Assembly: GCA_025331435.1 (NCBI GenBank)
Contig: JAIWNI010000345.1
Location: 1 to 10,354, forward strand
Reading direction: 5' to 3'
Length of the DNA stretch: 10,354 bases
Origin: Choanephora cucurbitarum
Taxonomy: Eukaryota; Mucoromycota; Mucoromycetes; Mucorales; Choanephoraceae
The notes under the pieces were generated by a model that searched no databases, was not told where the DNA came from, and worked only from the letters and a program-made list of their open reading frames with translations. The translations under genes were made by a program, and so were the position numbers. Position 1 is the stretch's first letter; the number at the start of each line of letters is the position of its first letter. This document shows, one piece after another, positions 8,001 through 10,354 of this stretch.

Positions 8001-8275
8001 CAACAGAAGCAGCAGGAGAAACTCCCTCAAAGTCAGGAATATCCTCTTGTTCCACAATAGGTTCAGTCGAACCCTCATGTCGATCACCTGACCAGTCTGG
8101 AAGATCTCTCTTCTTAACGGAGGGCTGGGCTAGCAGATAAACCCCGGACATGAGTAGACGCAGCAAGAGCACTCTCAATTACATTGCGAAAGCACCCAGT
8201 CTCACGTTGGTGGTTACGGAGTTGACCACGAGAAGCAAAAAGACTTTGACAACCAAAACACTTGAAAGCAGGCAT
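5083..8275 (-). pseudogene. Second tnp2-family transposase with N-terminal C2HC zinc finger, eight exons, frame broken
   Basis: Exons: 8275-8183, 8124-7895, 7834-7660, 7598-7061, 6999-6652, 6596-6126, 6067-5450, 5392-5083; introns are 55-61 nt. Exon 1 encodes a zinc finger with C6, C9, H22 and C28, then an acidic linker. The family marks follow in order: ISRQGQRNIFKCLN, YDICPNGCYLYP, FVDGYQP with a catalytic-type D, TGDIPGIAQL and GHTGTHGCRIC, SDELHMLGHGIG, FFRAVDW with HVAPTIIAPYL, LSMRVWTMNNHFGVQHV, FLERTIKKYS, and a C-terminal MYFEHVLNGTSRFLALVSV block. About 925 codons is full family length. The frame changes near 7980-8087, 7667, 7220, 7170, 7129, 6931 and 6275; each is repaired by one base (six extra, one missing), often in a homopolymer. 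Splice sites remain sound, so the copy is recently dead or the assembly has indels. The sequence differs clearly from the transposase at 1-978. Confidence 0.8.
8183..8275 (-). CDS. Exon 1 of the second transposase: C2HC zinc finger
   Basis: From ATG 8275 the 31 codons read FKCFGCQSLF, then RNHQRETGC, giving C-x2-C-x12-H-x5-C, a C2H2-like finger with Cys as the last ligand. Reading on past 8183 reaches a stop (TAA near 8114), so a splice is needed. Donor GTAATT at 8182 and acceptor CCCAG ending at 8125 (58 nt) join in phase 0 to PSVKKRDLPDWSG. A fused N-terminal zinc finger would add DNA or protein binding to the transposase. An acceptor five bases earlier (TAG at 8130) would instead open a leucine-rich, less credible frame. 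Confidence 0.6.
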
Positions 8276-9274
8276 AATAATGGAATAAGATGTAAAGTGG
8301 TAAGTGAAAATGAATGTGAGTTTAGGGGTTAAGATAAAGCTGGTATTCTTTCAAATGAGGATCAATCAAAGGTGAAATAAAGACGACTATTTATACTTAC
8401 TGGGATTTGTCAATTTACGTTACGTCTTTGAACATCTTATTATCTAATGCTTGACTTGCGCACAGGAAACCTTATTTTGCATGACAATGAATGTGTCACG
8501 TATATGATATTATAGCGTAATTGAACTCTAAAATCAAATGTGAAAGTCTTCATCTTCTTTGTATTGCTAATCTTTTGCTACATCGTGACAGATGATACTA
8601 TGTGAGAATTACGCCATTATCGAAAAGAAAAGCTTGTGTGAGAGATGATGTAGAGAATCAAGCTGTACAACCTAACACTCAAATGATGACATATTGAAAG
8701 CAAGTTTCCTTTTGCATTGGTATGAAGTCCAATAGCCTTTGTTTATACCGTACTACAACGCCTTTCGATTTGTTTATGGCAAATTAAAATTTATGAAGAA
8801 ATGGAAAAAAGTGATGCAGTTAATTTGCAAACAGTTTCATAGCAATCCCCAAACATGCATAAAAATCACCTCGGTTAATACTCGCATCAACTTTTCATGC
8901 CACAAAAGCGTACAAGAGAACTCATACAATCAAATACAGATAACATATGTTGATTCAATGAAAATCATCCGCTCAAGTTATATATAACCAAGTGTGATTG
9001 TCAGACGGTTTGCTATCCCATCCACATTTTTTCTTCACATAAATTTGTACTTTTACTGGAAGTCTAAAATTGACTTAACAAAAACTTACTGCACTACATC
9101 AGCACAGCATGTAACAGATTAGAAGAAAGAATGAATGCATTAGGAAAGCAATTCATCGCATATAAGTCTTCAAATCAGAGCACTTTCGTTTGAAGTTCAA
9201 CAAATAGGTAGCATGTTAGAGCAGCCTTCGTTCAAGTAAAACCAGTCTTTAGCTTTTCAACAAATAATAGCGTA
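8276..9274. other. About 1 kb with no supported gene
   Basis: This is the upstream side of the - strand transposase and the spacer to the next gene. An 82-codon frame (8739-8987, +) has a K/I/N/S-rich composition typical of translated AT-rich DNA, and no splice or family support. Apart from the TGATTGTCAGACGGT motif at 8995-9009 I see no structured element. No clear CACTA-type end was found, although CACTACATCAG occurs at about 9092. Confidence 0.5.
8995..9009 (+). repeat. Single copy of the AGACGGT motif shared with the 35-bp repeats
   Basis: TGATTGTCAGACGGT matches TGATTGTTAGACGGT at 4721-4735 at 14 of 15 positions and has the same orientation. It is upstream of the second transposase, so it could be a remnant of that element's own subterminal region. 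Confidence 0.55.
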
Positions 9275-9329
9275 GCTCAACTATTTTGATTTAGAGCATG
9301 CATTAACAGAGCAACCATCATCAGTATCT

Positions 9330-10354
9330 ATGCCGCAGGAGTTTATCCCTAGAGATCTTATCTTGCGTAGACCTGACAGAAGAATGTTGAATTGTGACAA
9401 ATCCGATATGTACATCAAAAGGATTGAATACTTTATAAGAGCATGGAAAGGCAATGAAGTTGTAGCAGAATCAGGCGATTTGGGACAGATCAACGAGAAA
9501 GAATTCTGCCATGTATACCTATTACAAAGATCTGCAGGAAATTGGATCAATTGTCCTGAATAAGGAGTTATTAGCAATGAAGCTAAAAGGTATCAATTGG
9601 AAATCCAAAGCATTTAGCAAGTTGGATTTGGAACAACAGGAACGAATGATCCAAACCTATCATTCAACGGCAACAGAGCTAGGTATACTAGTAAACTGTT
9701 GTGAGAATCGATGGATATCCGATATCATTGTGAAATATATGTATCGGAATTGCAAAAGAGGTGTTGACATGAAGGTATATAATACATTCGAATTCATGGT
9801 TTTATATGTCCTAACGGTTGCATATTTAGGCTGATTATCCAGAAGCTGATGAAACAACCGATTCTGACGAATCAAATGCAGTTTCAAACAAAAGACAGTA
9901 GGTGCGAAGATTTATAGAATAATTCTCTCATTTATATTAAGCATCAACTATTAGAAGAGTAGAGTATCCTCATTGATAGTATGATTTCTTTTTTTCTGGA
10001 AAAAAATACTTCGTTTTCCTTTTCAACAGATATGTGCCAATCTTACAAACCAATTTAATACCCTCAAATGGTAAGCCTACCTAATTTGGACAGTTGTTAT
10101 TTGAGACGGAAGTCTGTTTCACGAATAATCTATATTCCTTTTAGCCAATCGTAACAGCTTCCTTTTAGACTACGTCAGACTTGGTGAGTATTGAGACTTT
10201 TTCCATCTTTTATTTTTTTTAATCTTTCCAACGAAAGCTATGTATTGGTTGCATCAAGTCGACGACAATGCCTTACTTGCAAATCACTCACACTAAGCTT
10301 CATTTGATCAGTATCCAGTTGACAACGTCACTTCAGCTATTGAATGATTCTCTC
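9330..10354 (+). CDS. Multi-exon gene of unknown function, 3' end unresolved
   Basis: Well-supported exons are 9330-9774, 9830-9897, 10030-10070 and 10145-10183. The introns are 55, 132 and 74 nt, with donors GTATAT, GTAGGT and GTAAGC and acceptors TTTAG, ACAG and TTTTAG. All joins keep phase, giving VDMK, ADYPEADETTDSDESNAV, QYVPILQTNLIPSNA and NRNSFLLDYVRL. The first exon encodes a charged protein (PRDLILRRPDRRMLN, then LDLEQQERMIQTYHST) with no motif I recognise. It has one frame change between 9466 and 9563, equivalent to one extra base. The frame is also open upstream of ATG 9330 to about 9275, after an acceptor-like GCGTAG, so an earlier exon is possible. After 10183 a GTGAGT donor is followed by a possible acceptor at 10237 and an exon soon stopping at about 10290. 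Function unknown; it may be a host gene or transposon-associated. Confidence 0.6.

Noticed and set aside
5083..8275. Programmed ribosomal frameshifting as explanation for the broken transposase frame
   Set aside because: About seven shifts at unrelated sites, in both directions, without a shared slippery motif; indel error or decay is simpler.
8739..8987. 82-codon + strand frame
   Set aside because: AT-driven composition, no motif, no splice or polyadenylation context; similar frames arise by chance in this base composition.
9090..9101. CACTACATCAG as a left end of a second CACTA element
   Set aside because: No matching inverted end, repeat array or target duplication was found; a five- to seven-base match is expected by chance.
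9410..9465. 56-nt intron (GTACAT to TTGTAG) to explain the frame change in the right-hand gene
   Set aside because: The exon phases do not match across this join, so it would not restore the frame.
10095..10108. TTTGAGACGGAAG as a further copy of the subterminal motif
   Set aside because: Only the AGACGG core matches and it falls inside an intron of the right-hand gene; likely chance.

Overview
The window looks like nuclear DNA of a fungus, most likely an early-diverging (Mucoromycota-like) one. It is AT-rich. Its genes are cut by very short introns (about 50-75 nt, mostly GTAAG... donors and TTTAG/TGTAG acceptors) and carry AATAAA polyadenylation signals. Its recognisable proteins are tnp2-family (En/Spm-CACTA-type) transposases of a kind common in such genomes. 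The taxon is inferred from these traits. No bacterial operon, rRNA, tRNA or CRISPR array was seen.

Left part (1-4935): I read this as the right-hand portion of one CACTA-type DNA transposon. It holds the C-terminal half of a tnp2-like transposase on the + strand (1-978, with a further C-terminal block at 1456-2151, separated by a pyrimidine minisatellite and a (CT)12 tract). It also holds a four-exon 345-residue coiled-coil/basic protein on the - strand (3514-2295) that converges on the transposase, and a possible small spliced transcript (3957-4338). The element appears to finish with four 35-bp repeats (4725-4864), an inverted and tandem 11-bp repeat block, and a CACTA-type end, TTGTAGTG, at 4928-4935.

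Middle (5083-8275, - strand): a second, different tnp2-family transposase gene. Eight exons can be followed from an N-terminal C2HC zinc finger to the C-terminal domain, about 925 codons. Seven intron boundaries are well formed, but the reading frame breaks about seven times, each fixable by one base. It is therefore a recently dead copy or an indel-rich assembly.

Right part (8276-10354): about 1 kb with no supported gene, apart from one copy of a motif shared with the 35-bp repeats (8995-9009). Then a + strand multi-exon gene of unknown function starts near 9330 and runs towards the window edge.

How it fits together: the window is a transposon cluster. The left element looks like a two-gene system (transposase plus a possible DNA-binding partner) with repeat-rich ends that such a partner could bind. 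The second transposase lies next to it in opposite orientation. The partner role is inference; the terminal repeats and gene structures are read directly from the sequence.
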